A DNA stretch of 64,000 nucleotides from Paragorgia papillata (GCA_035771165.1 JAWNZC010000234.1:3137001-3201000), one strand, 5' to 3'. Shown: positions 33,440 to 46,079, counted from the stretch's first letter. A program made the numbers and translations. Notes: a model not told the origin generated them from the sequence alone.

Positions 33440-33890
33440 GCCCACGGTTCTCACAACGGTTCTCACTACGGTTCTCACCAGAAAAACATGTATTAGAACG
33501 AAGATTGTGGTTTAAAATAACATTTTCTGCACAGCCGCCTTGTGATATGTTAGTTTTCAATAAGAAAATAATGCATATTTACAATTCACGCTTTTCAAAT
33601 GCGTTTTTTATAATGATGCTCGCTATATTTATATAAATAACTTGATGCTATACTATATCTTTATACTGCGGAAGTGAGAACCGTCGCCGCTTTACCTCTA
33701 AATTATTTTCTTTTGGCGATGCAATACCGGTTAAAAATCATTAAATGTAAAGTATACCATGCAGATGATATTAGAAAACAGCAGCACTGACTATTTGTAA
33801 AGAAACAAGCGTAAATTAGCAAACTAACGTCCACGGTGTTCAGTGAGAACCGTGGTGAGAACCGTTGGTGAGAACCGTGGACGTGGTGAC
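33440..33890. mobile_element. Foldback element with tandem 'CGGTTCTCAC' termini
   Basis: The left end has three cggttctcac units (33,440-33,482). The right end has three in inverse form (33,850-33,888), and one lies inside near 33,675. No coding region. Confidence 0.7.
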
Positions 33891-34641
33891 ATTTGTCATG
33901 ACAACCATACAGGCGTTGTATTACGTTATATCTCTCTAATAATTTTCCGCAAATATTTCGCGTTTTATCTTAGTATGTATTAGTAATGTTGTACGTAATA
34001 TGGTTGCTGATGAAAACCTAGAACAAGTTTCAATATGTTTTGTCCCTTTCGTGCCTTTAATAGACGTTGGTAGACGTTTAGAATTTCCGATTTTTAAACC
34101 TAGTATCACTTCTCTAATATTTGTTTTTGTGCTGAAATTAAAGTACGCGTACGTTCTGCAGCAATTGTTGAAATAATAAAAGGTTCCTACCTCAAATAGC
34201 GTTATTGCTAATACCGGCGCAGAACCCGTTAAAGATTGCGCAACTGGCAAAAATAAACACGTTTTAATTCTCGTTTAACGCGACGCACGTTAGTTGAAGA
34301 TTGATATTGCACAAGTTATACTCTACACATACATAAATAAATGCGCAATCGAGTGATTGTGAAAATATTAAAACTTCGTTTTACGTAAATCGAGCATTTT
34401 TAATTGCATTGCTGATAACGCACCTATTTTAGCCGAAATATTTTTGCATAATACGTGCAAAGACGCCTTGAGCAGTAAACTGACTTTAAAACAACAAAAC
34501 TGTCTATTTAATAGCTTGAAAATGCCCATAACAATTTTGTTAACAATAAATTGTGAACATCTTTGTCAAATATAACTATTTTTAGAAAAATAACTGACTA
34601 GGTAACTAGGTTTATTTTATGAACTAAAAAGGTTTTCGCAG
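33891..34641. other. No gene recognised
   Basis: AT-rich, non-coding, no repeat structure noticed. Confidence 0.5.
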
Positions 34642-34899
34642 ACAATCAGTGATAAAAGTGTTGGGACACTTCAACCAAAAGGACAATATTTTCCGCTCCA
34701 AGTATCCCCCGGCCCCCCCTGTTCAATGTTGGTGACTGTTTAGGCATTCGTGTCAACGTTCACTGAGTTCCTTAATTTAAATTCAACATTGAATAGGGAG
34801 GGGGAGGGAGGGATATAATTTACTACCAAAATAATTGAAAGAAATATTAAGTAAGTACCAACAATGCGAGATGTCCCAAGGTATTTTGTCACTGATTGT
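34642..34899. mobile_element. Tc1-like MITE, copy 2
   Basis: Same orientation and nearly the same sequence as 29,893-30,149. Here it lies before, not after, the 98-bp MITE. Confidence 0.85.
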
Positions 34900-34910
34900 A
34901 GTTTATAAAT

Positions 34911-34998
34911 CGTTCCTGTCCGAGGGCTTCCCCAGAAGTGAATAAAATCGTCCGGCGTCAGCCAGAATTAAATACTAAAGACCAATTCGGACAGGAAA
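34911..34998. mobile_element. 98-bp MITE, copy 2
   Basis: cgttcctgtcc to ggacaggaaa. It lies directly between the Tc1-like MITE and a 'GGCTGTTTAC' MITE. Confidence 0.8.
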
Positions 34999-35170
34999 CG
35001 GGCTGACTCATGTCACGAAATTCTTTCCTCGGGCACAACAACGTTAGGATTAGTTTACATCTAAACTAAACCAATTCTTCTTTGTACAGTTTAGTTTATG
35101 CGAGTTTCATAACCACAGTAAGATCCTAGTCAATCGCGTGAGCCCAGTTAACCAGGCTAGCCCAGCTCAT
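34999..35170. mobile_element. MITE family 'GGCTGTTTAC', copy 2
   Basis: Related to 14,264-14,457. Its right TIR (ggcctatttacatgagctgg inverted) is present, but the left one is cut at the junction with the 98-bp MITE. Confidence 0.65.
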
Positions 35171-35185
35171 GTAAATAGGCCTTAG

Positions 35186-36881
35186 CAGGGGCGGATCCAG
35201 GATTTTTCGTACGTTAGTCAAAATTTTCGTTTGTGAACATTTGGGGGGGGGGGGGACGGAATTTTTTCCGGGGGGTATGATTAGTTATTAATACCCACAC
35301 TAGATCTTTTTCGGGATTTTCGGTAAATAAAACGTGAGGTGCAAAAATGATTGTTTCGCCCAATATCAGGGCTCATCCGCATGCCTGTGATTCCGACATG
35401 GACAGCCTTTGGAAGGCTGAAAAAGAGCAAACTGGTTTAAGGCGCCAGACACCCGCCTTTCACACCTTTGCCACGAAGCAAAAGGAGTTTGGTTAGAAAT
35501 GGGTGACTATATGGGACATTTCGTGGATGTAAAATTGCTCAATTTTTAACACCATCCCAGTCTATTCCAACCCTTTTAATACCCCCCACCCTAATACCCC
35601 CATGCACCTATCCTAAGTCCTAACCTAAAACCTATTCCAACCTAAAAGGCTAAAACCTATTCCAACCTAACTTAATCCTATTCAGATTAAATTGATAAAC
35701 TCAACTGAACATCTGATTCTTTGCAAGGAAAGATAAAAACGTACCAAAAACTTGTAATGCAACGAGATTATATTATTTTCATAGATAAAAAAACTAGAGA
35801 TCGTATTACACCAAGCCATGTGGTCTAACAAGTCAACAAGACACACTGACACAAGTCCCTATACATTATATGGATAATAGATATCAAAATCAAAATCTTA
35901 AACTAATATCAGGCGACAAAAAGCATAAACAAAATGCCTACACTACAATATTGGTTCGGCTGGCCGGGCTGGGTTCGCGGTATATAAATGAAATATTTAA
36001 TATTAATAAACTTTTGACCGCAGTAATATGCTAATTTCATAAACGATCATGCCAGCCGGTCATGGCGCACAGATTGTTCGGTTAATACAAGTCCAAAACT
36101 ATTATAATAAGAGTCGAATTTAGTTAAAATAGAATATATTTACTTTATGGCTGTACAAGACTTGTTTTTCCTTTCTCGAACATACTTCGTGATGAAAGAT
36201 TCGGCACCAAAATTTCTACTGAGGCAGAAGCTCGTGTTGTTGATAGCACTCAACAGCTCTTCAACAGAACTCTTCGGCAAAGCGTCGATTCGCTTCATCA
36301 GATCAGCATAAACATCTTGAAGATATGGCCGATCGTTTCTCTCAAACGCGGACTGCACAGTCTCGTAAATACTACAAGACATTGCAGTATATTCGCTATT
36401 TCGCTTTTATATTTCTGTGGCACTTGAAATTGAACCTTCGCGTTCAAGCTGCGATCAGAAAGGCTATAGAACCATGCCGTATACACTGAAGGCTGATGCA
36501 TATGATCGATCAAAAAATGTAGCCAATGAGAATTCAAATATTTTTTAAATTAGCCAATCGGATAGCTTGTATACGAGCCCCTGATCCACAAACCGATCAG
36601 AACCCCCCCAGATCGATCAAAAAGCAAATTGGCCAATCGGATAGCTGGAATCAGACTACAGAGCGATCAAAACTCACGCGCAAGACCGCTGTTCTGTGAC
36701 TTGATATATTACTTTATCGAAGGCCTTGCTGTATGAAACTTGATAACTGGAAATTTTGAATATTAATGTCTTTGCTATGGAGCGCAGTTTGAATTAATTA
36801 ACTTAATTAATTAACTGCGTTAATTTTGCAATTTTTACCTTAGTCGCGTGATCGGTTTGACTACCCCTAGATCCGCCCCTG
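35186..36881. mobile_element. Non-autonomous hAT element
   Basis: Ends CAGGGGCGGATCCAG and CTAGATCCGCCCCTG. Flanks GGCCTTAG (35,178) and GGCTTTAG (36,882) are an 8-bp duplication with one change. No transposase is visible. It has a G-run near 35,245-35,264 and carries one protein-like ORF. Confidence 0.85.
36140..36382 (-). CDS. Small unrecognised ORF inside the hAT element
   Basis: Begins with an ATG, 80 codons, starting MSCSIYETVQSAFERNDRPY, charged and helix-prone, no signal peptide or known motif. It is unlike hAT transposase. It may be a captured host exon or chance. Confidence 0.35.
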   Translation of the reverse strand: MSCSIYETVQSAFERNDRPYLQDVYADLMKRIDALPKSSVEELLSAINNTSFCLSRNFGAESFITKYVRERKNKSCTAIK

Positions 36882-36898
36882 GGCTTTAGTTTATAGAT

Positions 36899-36989
36899 CG
36901 TTCCTATCCGAGGACTTCCCCAGAGGTGAATACAATCGTCTGGCGTTAGCCAGAATGAAATACTAAAGGCCAATTCGGACAGGAAAGAG
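36899..36989. mobile_element. 98-bp MITE, copy 3
   Basis: cgttcctatcc to ggacaggaaa. It lies 9 bp beyond the hAT duplication. Confidence 0.8.
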
Positions 36990-37179
36990 TCAATGCATGC
37001 ACGGTTGGTCATTGTTAATTTCTTGTGGAACGACTCAAGAGGCCTGTTGGATTATTTGTCTGACAAAATAGGAATATCAGTAGAACATGATCTCGAGTTT
37101 GTGTAAATAAAATATTTCGGTGCAATCGGTGGTTTTGCCATGTATATTATGTATGTTTGTTGCTGAGCGGCGCGGGACG

Positions 37180-37725
37180 TTTTCATGATAAGAGTCTTAT
37201 TGTAGTTCTGAACTACAGTGTGTATCAAAAAAATTCGAACCCTTAGAAAATGAATTAGCATTCTTTTCAAACAACCTATTGTAGTAGTTTGAAAGCCCTA
37301 AGCACTTCGCTGAACCCACAGATGCGTAGAACACACGGTCTTATACACCTGGGAAATTAAGATACTTGAAGTGTATGCATGGTGAAAGTATTTAAAAGCT
37401 TTTTCGCTTCGTTTAACTTATGTGCTGATTAATTTATAACGCAGCGCTTTTAGGGCTTTCAAACTACTACAATAGGTTGTTTGAAAAGAATGCTAATTCA
37501 TTTTCTAAGGGTTCGCATTTTTTTTTATACACACTGTACAATACTGATAATAATATTCCTGGGCAATTACTGTTGTAGCTTTCTAGCAGTCTGAATTAAA
37601 GACGTGCCGCCGGCGTACGCACGAACACTTGGCAATAAAATAAACTGTCAAATGGTCATGGAAATCTACAAACATTTCGTTTTATGAAGTCGCCAGCTCT
37701 ATAAAGAATCGCTGAAAATCACGAG
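37180..37725 (-). repeat. Dispersed repeat (inverted partner of 3780-3990), interrupted
   Basis: The parts on both sides of the MITE match the copy at 3.8-4.0 kb, with 'gaacTAcaat' continuous there. Confidence 0.8.
37216..37536. mobile_element. Mariner-type MITE with about 87-bp TIRs
   Basis: Starts CAGTGTGTATC and ends with the inverse. 321 bp, flanked by TA on both sides (37,214-37,215 and 37,537-37,538). Confidence 0.93.
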
Positions 37726-37910
37726 AAAATCGTAAAGAAGCGAGGCGTACCGACTTCTTCTTAGAGTGTCTTTATCAACCTTTTTCAAGTGTTAATAGCA
37801 GAGGAGAAACTCATCAGATGTCAGGTGTTTTAAAATCCGGTAAACGGCAAGTTTGTCCGTCTATTTTCCCGTCGTTAAAACAAGAAACCGGACTATACAA
37901 ACTATATCAG

Positions 37911-38207
37911 TGTCGGAAACTGTGTTGTTGATATTACCTTGTTTAATTATTAATTACGGTGAACTATTTCGGGACATTATGAATATTTAATTTTGTATTG
38001 ACATTTGATTATCACGTAGATAGATTTAGAGCGGGGAAAGTAGTGCAGAGTTGTTGTCGATTTCCTGTGCGAAGGAGTGATCGAATTCGAAGCTGTGTAA
38101 TTTTGTGATTTTAATATTATAGTTTTTTATTTGATTATTCTTTTGTGAATTTGATTTTTGTGATCGTGTGGGACTTTCTAAAAGGATTCGAAACCCCTTT
38201 TCCCACA
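37911..38207 (+). repeat. 5' LTR of the BEL/Pao element
   Basis: From tgtcggaaactgtgttgttg to ccttttcccaca. Related along its length to 45,774-46,079. Confidence 0.9.
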
Positions 38208-38211
38208 TTAC

Positions 38212-38229
38212 TGGCACCTCCGACGGGGA
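38212..38229 (+). promoter_or_regulatory. Primer-binding site
   Basis: tggcacctccgacgggga, four bases after the 5' LTR. The leading TGG pairs with a tRNA CCA end. Confidence 0.7.
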
Positions 38230-38306
38230 TATTTTGGTGGTTTATTATCGTGTGTTATACGCTCCAATGTGGATAATTAATAACAAATGTCGTTATAAGA
38301 AGCAAC

Positions 38307-38594
38307 ATGACAGGAGATAGACGTGAAGTTAAGAGCTTTGCAATTTCGAGTGAACCGCAGCAACCCCGAGATCATAGAGAAAGGTGCACAGATCTGCTGT
38401 TGGATGAGACAACAGAGAGGTCCATTCAAACGCTCGTGAGTACATATAAATTGTATAAAGGGGTTCTATCGAATGAAGCGATAATTTGGGCCAAGGCGTA
38501 TTCTGAAATGCACGAGTGTAGGAACCAATGGTCGCAAGACATTGACGGCAATAAGTCGCACACAGCTGACCAGTGTTGTAAAATAAAACTATAG
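38307..38594 (+). pseudogene. Possible gag remnant
   Basis: A 95-codon open frame begins about 100 bp after the 5' LTR. It has no zinc knuckle or other diagnostic motif. The gag assignment rests on position only. 38.6-40.1 kb holds no other recognisable frame. Confidence 0.3.
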
Positions 38595-40123
38595 CGATTT
38601 TGTTTAAAGGAGGATTCGAAACGAAGGCGAAAGTGAGCTAGAATTAGCCAAAACGCCACGAACCAAGCTATTGAATGTTTGAGAAACAGCTTTTAGTAGC
38701 AAAAGCTTGAGGCCGGCTGCGAAAACGAAAAGGCTGGCAGAAGGCACTGTCAGATTGCCAAATATTGAATTATAACTAAGTTTAACGGGAAACGCTATGG
38801 ATTGGGTTCGATTCTCTGAGTCACGTTTTGACGCCAATGGGTTGACTCACTTAAAATTGGTCCCTTGCAATCACGAAGTTCTCTTCATCTTAAAGGAACT
38901 TGTTGAGCCACATTATTAGAAAGTGCTATAGATTGTATGCCATTTAACCGACGAAGGGTATGAGCGAAGCCATGAAATATTTATAAAAGAGAAATTACTG
39001 TCAACCGAGTGAAGGTTGCTGGGTCTTACATTACCAATATTAATTGATATTGCCATTCACCTAACTGAGCGAGACGGTGTCCAAAGATACATAGATTTTA
39101 CGAAAACAGTTGCTATTTAATACGTGTGAAAGTACTCTCGAGGGGACACTTGGAATAACTTGACAACTACTAGAAGGCGCGACCTATTATGTTGTTAAAG
39201 GAAAATAGAAGTTAATTAAATCCGAGTTAGTAGGCGCATGTTGAAAATCCAATTGAGGATTGTGGCATTTCGAGATTTTAGTAAATGCGTCTGGCGAAAA
39301 ATGGACGGAGATTAAACAGTGTATGGTTTAAAACGCAAAAGCGCAAGAAGGATAACGGTTATCCCATATCCATTACTGATAGTCAATAGGCAACCGGCCC
39401 ACGGGTGGGGCGCGCTCTCTTCTCATCTTACCTCACGATGATGGACGAAGTTAAATGTGGTGTTTATTGCGTAAAGTTCCGGAGCACAAAGCAATAGCTC
39501 GTAGTATTTGTGACGGCACCGAATCGTGAAGAAAGAGAATTCCTCACGGAAAACACACACCCCACCACCACTCGTCCCAACCCCCCCCCCTCCCGAGTGA
39601 AAGAAAGAGAAATTCTCACGGAAAATTAAACGTCTTTGTTTCAACTGCGCAAATTGCGGTCTCAACATGCGGCGAGCAGGCTGTAAAAGCAAGATTCTCT
39701 TGCCCAAAATACTGTCAAAAGAGACATCACACCTCAATATGTCCGTCATCAAATGAAGCGGGATTAACCGCGAATGTAATTAAATCGGCAAAGTACGTGT
39801 GTAGTGCCATCCCCGTGGTAATTGTACAAGTTTAAGGCATCAAATTCCGAGCGCTTTTTAGATAGCCGGCTCGCTAGTAACTCTTTCGTTGTCAGAATCT
39901 TCTGGTATGTCTTGTGGGTGCGAAGTCCGTAAAGACAAGTGATAAATACGCGAACCAACTATCAAACCTTTAATGGGCACTACAACGACTAATATGTCGC
40001 AATTTGATTTAAGTTTTCGATAGCGCTATAAGGTGGTTTCGTTGCTGAACGCTCGTGCAACAATTGATCAAAAAAAAATCCGTGTGAACTGTTGTTGCTA
40101 GGGACAATCCTCAACTATCGACG

Positions 40124-41600
40124 ATGAGAATTGGAAGACTCATCAACACTTGCAGTGACATGAGTTTGAAAGACCAACCAATCGAAAAGAGAATGTTGCC
40201 GTTGCACGTTATTTTGGGCGCAAAACTCGAGTTCGCGAAGATTCGAGCGTTCTCAAGGTACGTATCGGTCGACAAGGGGAGCCCGTATGCTGATGCTCAC
40301 GATGATTCGGATGGGCACTGATGAGTCCTGGAGAAGATCTTAAACCCCTACACTTCAGGATGTCTGGCGGTGAATACTGCGATGGATCATGAACGAATTT
40401 GTGCTCACTTGATGTTCTCGGCCTGGCTCGGACTCTCCTTCCGCGTGATCAAGGGCGTGGTTTTACCAAGAGTTTCTGTGAGCAGTTATCGCGACGAATC
40501 CCGGACGAAGGTTGGTTATGAGACATTCCTCTTACCGCTGGAAAGGCTGAACCATCCACCACTTTTTCCAAACTATCATAACTCGGCAGTCTTCCGTTCG
40601 CATGCACAACACAAGTTCGAAAGCTTCGACAAAACTAGGGAAAACTCGAGGAGTACGACGCGATTATTTTTCAGGGGAAGCCAAATTGAGGAGGGGAATC
40701 GTCGGAACGTAGCTCCGTGCGAAGCGGTTGGTCGAAGGAGTTTTTAACATTGCCACATCGTGCTGTGGTAAGAGAAGGCGCAGAGAGTACAAAAACGCGC
40801 GTGGTGTTTACGAGTCTGTTGCTGCTCGTCGAAGGAGAGGGGCCGTCCCTCCAACGACTTGCCTTGATGTTGGTCCGCCGCTCCAAAAACAAGCTTTGGG
40901 GACGTTACTGGTACGAGGACCGATTTCACCCAATTGCTTTGGCTTGGTGAATCTTATTCGAGATAATGCATATCGACTTCAACCTTTACTTGTAGAAAAC
41001 CGTCCTGCGGAATCTACACTTACGGATGGAGTTCATCCGTATCAAAGAGGAACTTCGTGGAAGCTTTTACGATTTTCCATTGGGTTGCGCTCGGTCCGAT
41101 TCTATATGAAGTTGAGATCTTTACGTTTCACGCGAGCTCTTGTTTGGTCTTTAGGACCTTCTCACATTTCTGCTTGGAGGCGTTAATTCGAGGCAAGCAT
41201 TGTGGCAAGCGATGTGGGAGCAGAGAAACTTCAGAGAGTGGGTGTAGCAGATGATGTTCTCGTAGAATGCCTGTATGTAGATGACCTTGATTTCGGAGTG
41301 CTCACTACTGTCTACGAGTATGGCACAATGTATCTGAAAAGCGTACGCAAAGGACTTTGGTATGTCGCGGATGCTAGTTTGCGATGGGCTTCACTGATAA
41401 ATGGCATTCTAACGAGCGGGAGTTTGGGAAGTTCACTGCCAAGGAAACCAGAGATTTACGAAGAGACAAATGTGAATGGCCATATACAACAACTGGGTTT
41501 ACAATTGACTATGGTAGGGATGGATTATGGATAAAACTTATCTATGGGGTGGGCTTGGAGACAAAGATAAAGATACAGTGTGGGTGGAAATAGTTTTCCT
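40124..41600 (+). pseudogene. BEL/Pao protease-RT remnant
   Basis: Short stretches in several frames resemble the BEL/Pao region between protease and RT: 'LPLHVILGA' (about 40,200), 'VVREGAESTKTR' (about 40,770), 'DVGPPLQ', and the RT catalytic box 'YVDDL' (about 41,276). Frames change every few hundred bases. Confidence 0.7.
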
Positions 41601-42119
41601 GACGATGGAAATGCTAACCCACGAAACGAGAGGAATTATCCTGATGATGAAATTTAGCCGTGTCTAGACCCTCTTGAAAATGGCTGGTATCGCCGATGGA
41701 CTCTTCAATGTGCAAACTGATCTTCCGCGAAGCATGCGATAATGCAAAACACCTTGTATGGACTCTGCCTTACCTGAGTAAAACTCGCTAAGCTGGATTG
41801 GGTAGATCGTTGATAGATGTGGGAATCTACCTTATCATGCGCGTGATAATGGCCACCAGAACTGGAAGTTTAGCTACTTTACCGATGAACATGTGGGTGC
41901 TGTGGAGATATCATAGCATATCGGTGAATGCGAGTGGACGTGGAATGCAGTATGTATTGCGACACAGCGTATACGTCGTAGTGAGTTATATCGCCCATCC
42001 GGTCTTTGTCACTCATGGGAATATATAGTGGATGGCATTTAAATGGTATGCCATAGCAAGGTATTACCATTCCCGCGTATACTAGTGGCATCTGGCATAG
42101 TTTTGCTGGTTCATATGGC

Positions 42120-44155
42120 TACTCGTATAATGCTGTAGACAACGATCGGAGAGCTCATCGAAGGATTTCCTGTTCACCTGCGAGTCATACTGTTGGCTTG
42201 ACCAGTACTACCCTGTGGCTATGTTGCAACATATGGATTCGTGGCTGGCGGGGGAATATCGTCACCATTCGTCGCACCGTTGTGCGAAAGATTTTCCACA
42301 CAGAGCGTAACATCGATTGCCATGGCGACACGTGCCAACGGCTCAACCATTCATCCGGCAGCAGATATTCGGACAGTCGTGGTCGAGACGGTTTGAAGAT
42401 TGCCGAATTGTTGGTGGATGTGGCCGCAATCATGGCTGTCCAATCGTGAACATCTGGGCCACCCAATCTTGTGTCCGAAGAAAGTGTCGAGTCCATCATG
42501 CAGAAGCTTAAGTTATCAGAATGGTGAGTAGCGGTTGCTTACGTTGCCGAATACACCATGATGCATTCGACCACATCTGCTGGCGAAGTACATCTCAGAA
42601 TCGTCCGTGGGGTGTGTGGATAATCCAGTTCTCCTAACGGCCGGTTGTTCGTGTAGAAGGAATCACTTGCCAGAAACCAAAAGATTATCGAACGAACGTC
42701 GCGGCCAATTATTACTTCCGATATTTGGAGGTTCACTGCTATAAGAGTAAACTGTGTTTTGGTGATTCGAAGAGTCCAACAAAACGTGGTAAAACAGTCG
42801 GTGGATACCTTCCTGACAGTATGCAAGCTTAACTTGCAAGGCGAGAATGACGAGGTCCTGGGGATAAAATTTTTTATTTGGACCGTGTCTGTCGACGCAT
42901 TCAAGGAGCTATCGCCGGGTACTCTTCCAGACAACTGCGATATTTGCGATCGAAAGGCCTGCGTTGAACTAAGCTCATCGAACGACCTTGCATGGGACGA
43001 ATGGGGTTGACCTGAGTTCGCGAAGCTGTCGGCGAGGAATATTGAGTCCTCGCCTTACGTCGATCGGCAAACACGTGTTATAGTCGTGCTGTGTGGATGT
43101 ATGAGGGGTTCAAGCGCGTCTTAGCCCTTTTTCACCTCGAGAACCTGTGGGTGCTCCTCCTAAAGCGAGAAACGCAATGGTTCGACTGCACTTTCGGAAG
43201 TCGTGCGTAGATTTCGCTTCGGTAGCGACATCGGTATACGTCGTTTAGTGAGAAAAGCATCCCAGCGAGTGTAGTGTCACTCATTGGTTTGGTAGCTGCT
43301 AATCCTCTTCGCCTGCAAGGTCTTATCTCGTGCCGCTTCATTTGAGCTATGGTTAAGCTTAGAGGACTGGTTGAATTTCTCGGAGCTTCTGAAACGAGTT
43401 CATTGCAACGTTCGTGGTCGGCAGTCTATCGGAAGGATTTCCTGTCACTGCGGACCTACTGTATGGCTTGACCAGTACCGTTTGTCGCTGCAGCTAGTTG
43501 GCTGAGGATGGTGATGACTAGACGTGCTATTGCGTCGCCAACTTCGCGTTCGCAGATCTAATGAGCGGATCATCGTAGTTTAGGCGTAGACGGTGTGTAA
43601 TTTGGCAGGGCTGTGTGTTTCACTTTATCGGCCTGATATCTCGGCATGTCATGGTTTATGGATCGTTGAAGATCTTGGCGGAATTCTATAAATTCGGGTT
43701 TGTTTGGCTGTCCAATCGTTGAACTTTGGGTTTTTAATCGTTTGTTTGACTTTGGTGTGCGGGCATTACTGTGTGTTTGGTTATCAGTGGGGTAGTTGCG
43801 GATTTGGGTTGGTTTGCCGAATGATGCATTCGACAATCTGCTGGCGAAGTACGATCTCAAGAATCGCTCGTGTGGGTGTGTGGACAGCGAGAGTTTTCCG
43901 TTCGTTGGCACTTTTGGGCTTTTCTGTCTTATGGATTTTTTTGGGCCCCTTGCATGTTTTATATATCTTTCGAATTCGGCAGGTCAGGTTTGGTTGGCAT
44001 TTCTTGAAGGTCGGTTTTCCAACAACGTTGGTGGTGTAAAACGTCGGTGGATGTGACGAACTGTTTTGCAATTCCTGGGGCAAGGTTATGTCGTGCGTTT
44101 TGGAGTTTCTTGGTTGTACTGCATTCAAGGGCAGCTTTTTCGGTGCTTCTTTCCC

Positions 44156-44206
<51 letters not shown>

Positions 44207-44860
44207 GCTCTGGTTGTCGACGTGTTTCGTTGTTAGCTCAGTGGGTCGAAACGGGTACTGTGGGTTCTGGAATGGTAGTTGTTGACAGTTTCGCGTTTTG
44301 TGGGTTTCGTTTGGCTCAGGTATATTGTGGGTTCCTCGTTCGTCTTTGGCAAAACACGTTGTGGTTTTGCAAGTCGTGCAGTTGGGACTGTTGTCTTGCG
44401 TGGTTTCATGGTGCCCTTGGCTGTTCACCATCTGGCAGTGTAATCTGGCATTTTTTTTGGTTTACAATCGCATAGTTGTTCGACTGCCTTCGAAGTCGGT
44501 GGCGTTCAGATCTTGTGGCATGGTGGGAGTCTGTATCTCGGGAGGCACTATATCAGGTATTGTGTAATTTGATATTTGATTTGGGCTGTTGGCTCTAAGC
44601 GTTTGTTTTTTGGCATTCTATCTCGTGTGCCCTTCATTTGGTAGGTGGTGTCATCGTTCGTGTTAAGCTTGGCAGTTTACGTGTGCTCCTGAATTTCTTA
44701 TCGGGGATCCGGCTTCTCATGGTTAAGATGGCAGCGTTAAATTGTAAGCTTGATTTGGTCGGGCGTCTTATTGTTGTATGTTTCTCGGCTGTTGTGTTGT
44801 TGTATGGCTGGTCTAGGCTAGTTGGCTGAGGAAGGTCGCATGGCAAGATTGTTTGCATGA
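42120..44860 (+). repeat. Degenerate tandem duplication within the BEL/Pao element
   Basis: Matches at constant offset of about 1270 bp: 42,161/43,433, 42,437/43,706 and 42,548/43,815. 43,320-43,500 also resembles 44,610-44,830. A 46-base C run sits at 44,157-44,202. Confidence 0.6.
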
Positions 44861-44886
44861 ATTGTTTGGTTAATTTTGGCATTGGC

Positions 44887-45500
44887 AGATTTTTGGCAGT
44901 TTAATTCTGAGCAGGATGCTCCGTGGTGGGGCGAGGGCCCTATTTCGAGCGCCTATGGTTGGGTCTGTTCCAAACGAGCATTCTACAAGACGATCCGGGA
45001 GGACTGGAGTCGGAGTTCGTTGACTTTACGGAGAACTTTTGCGACATTGTACTCAACGTTGAGGTGGAACTTAACAACCGACCAATTAGATTACGTAGAA
45101 AGACGATTCTTCCAGCTTCCTATCCTGACTCATGCCTCATTCCTTATCTCAAAGATCGAACAGAATTCCCGAGTTGGAGGACATGGACGCGAAGAGAAAA
45201 GGCGATTTACGTAAAAGAGCGATTAGTTAACTTTACGATCTTGTAAAGATGCCTTGTGGAAACGTTGGAGTTTCGGCGGAGTACCTCAAAGCCTTGAGAG
45301 GAAAGGACACCACGCAATCGAGACGGGGAAAGTCAGCGAAACTCAGTGTTGGAGGATGTTGGTCATTCGATTGCGTTGCGACGGAAGAAAAAATAGGGCC
45401 AAGAGTGGCCCACATCGGAATTGTCGAAGAGCTATTTACCGGGAAAAGACGGGCGTAGGTTTCGAGGCCGGGTATAAGTTGCGTGCGGGTAGGTCCTAAC
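44887..45500 (+). pseudogene. BEL/Pao integrase C-terminal remnant
   Basis: 'WQFN' and 'APWWGE' followed by 'FYKTI' and further short stretches match the end of BEL/Pao integrases, with at least three frames. Confidence 0.6.
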
Positions 45501-45761
45501 CTGGTAACGACCTATACAACACCTCTTACCACTTAGAGCTTTCCGTGCTGACAGGAACAGCGAGAAGCCAAACCCTGCCGGTCCTTAACCCTGAATTCAC
45601 CACCTTTCCGTTCCGATAAAAGGAGGAGCTGCTGCTGGTTGCTGCCCGTATTGAGGAAACAAATGACATTTTACAAAATGAACATTGAGTGAGTAACTCT
45701 GTTATGTTACAAGGTTGTTTGGTAGTTTCCTTAAATGCATGTTGGACTTCCTTTACGGGTC

Positions 45762-45773
45762 TACATGGGGGAG
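45762..45773 (+). promoter_or_regulatory. Polypurine tract
   Basis: tacatgggggag directly before the 3' LTR. Confidence 0.65.
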
Positions 45774-46079
45774 TGTGCTCGGAAACTGTCGTTCGCTTTT
45801 GTTGATATTACCTTGTTTAATTATTAATTACGGTGATAACTATTTCGGGACATTAGAATATTTAATTTGATTGACATTTGATTTTCACGTGATAGATGTA
45901 GATGCGGGAAAGTTAGAGCAGAGTGTTGTCGATTCCTGTGCGAAGGCACGTGATCGAATTCGAGCTGTTGATTTGTGATTTTAATATTAAGTTTTATTTG
46001 GTTATTCTTTTGTGAATTTTGATTTTTGTGGATCGTTGTGTGGGACTTTTCTAAAAGGATCGAACCCCCTTTTCCCACA
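45774..46079 (+). repeat. 3' LTR of the BEL/Pao element
   Basis: From tgtgctcggaaactgtcg to cttttcccaca. Compared with the 5' LTR it has many small indels. Confidence 0.9.

Larger units (their letters stand above)
37911..46079 (+). mobile_element. BEL/Pao-type LTR retrotransposon, degenerate
   Basis: Two related LTRs of about 300 bp (TG..CA), flanked by TCAG (37,907-37,910 and 46,080-46,083), a primer-binding site after the 5' LTR and a purine tract before the 3' LTR. Between them are remnants of protease, RT and integrase resembling BEL/Pao pol, in many frames with numerous stops. It is old and inactive, and a late insertion in the 31-kb element. Confidence 0.85.

Noticed and set aside
43784..44475. 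215- and 142-codon ORFs with poly-Gly or poly-Pro
   Set aside because: They run across a 46-base C homopolymer inside a dead BEL/Pao element. No family features.
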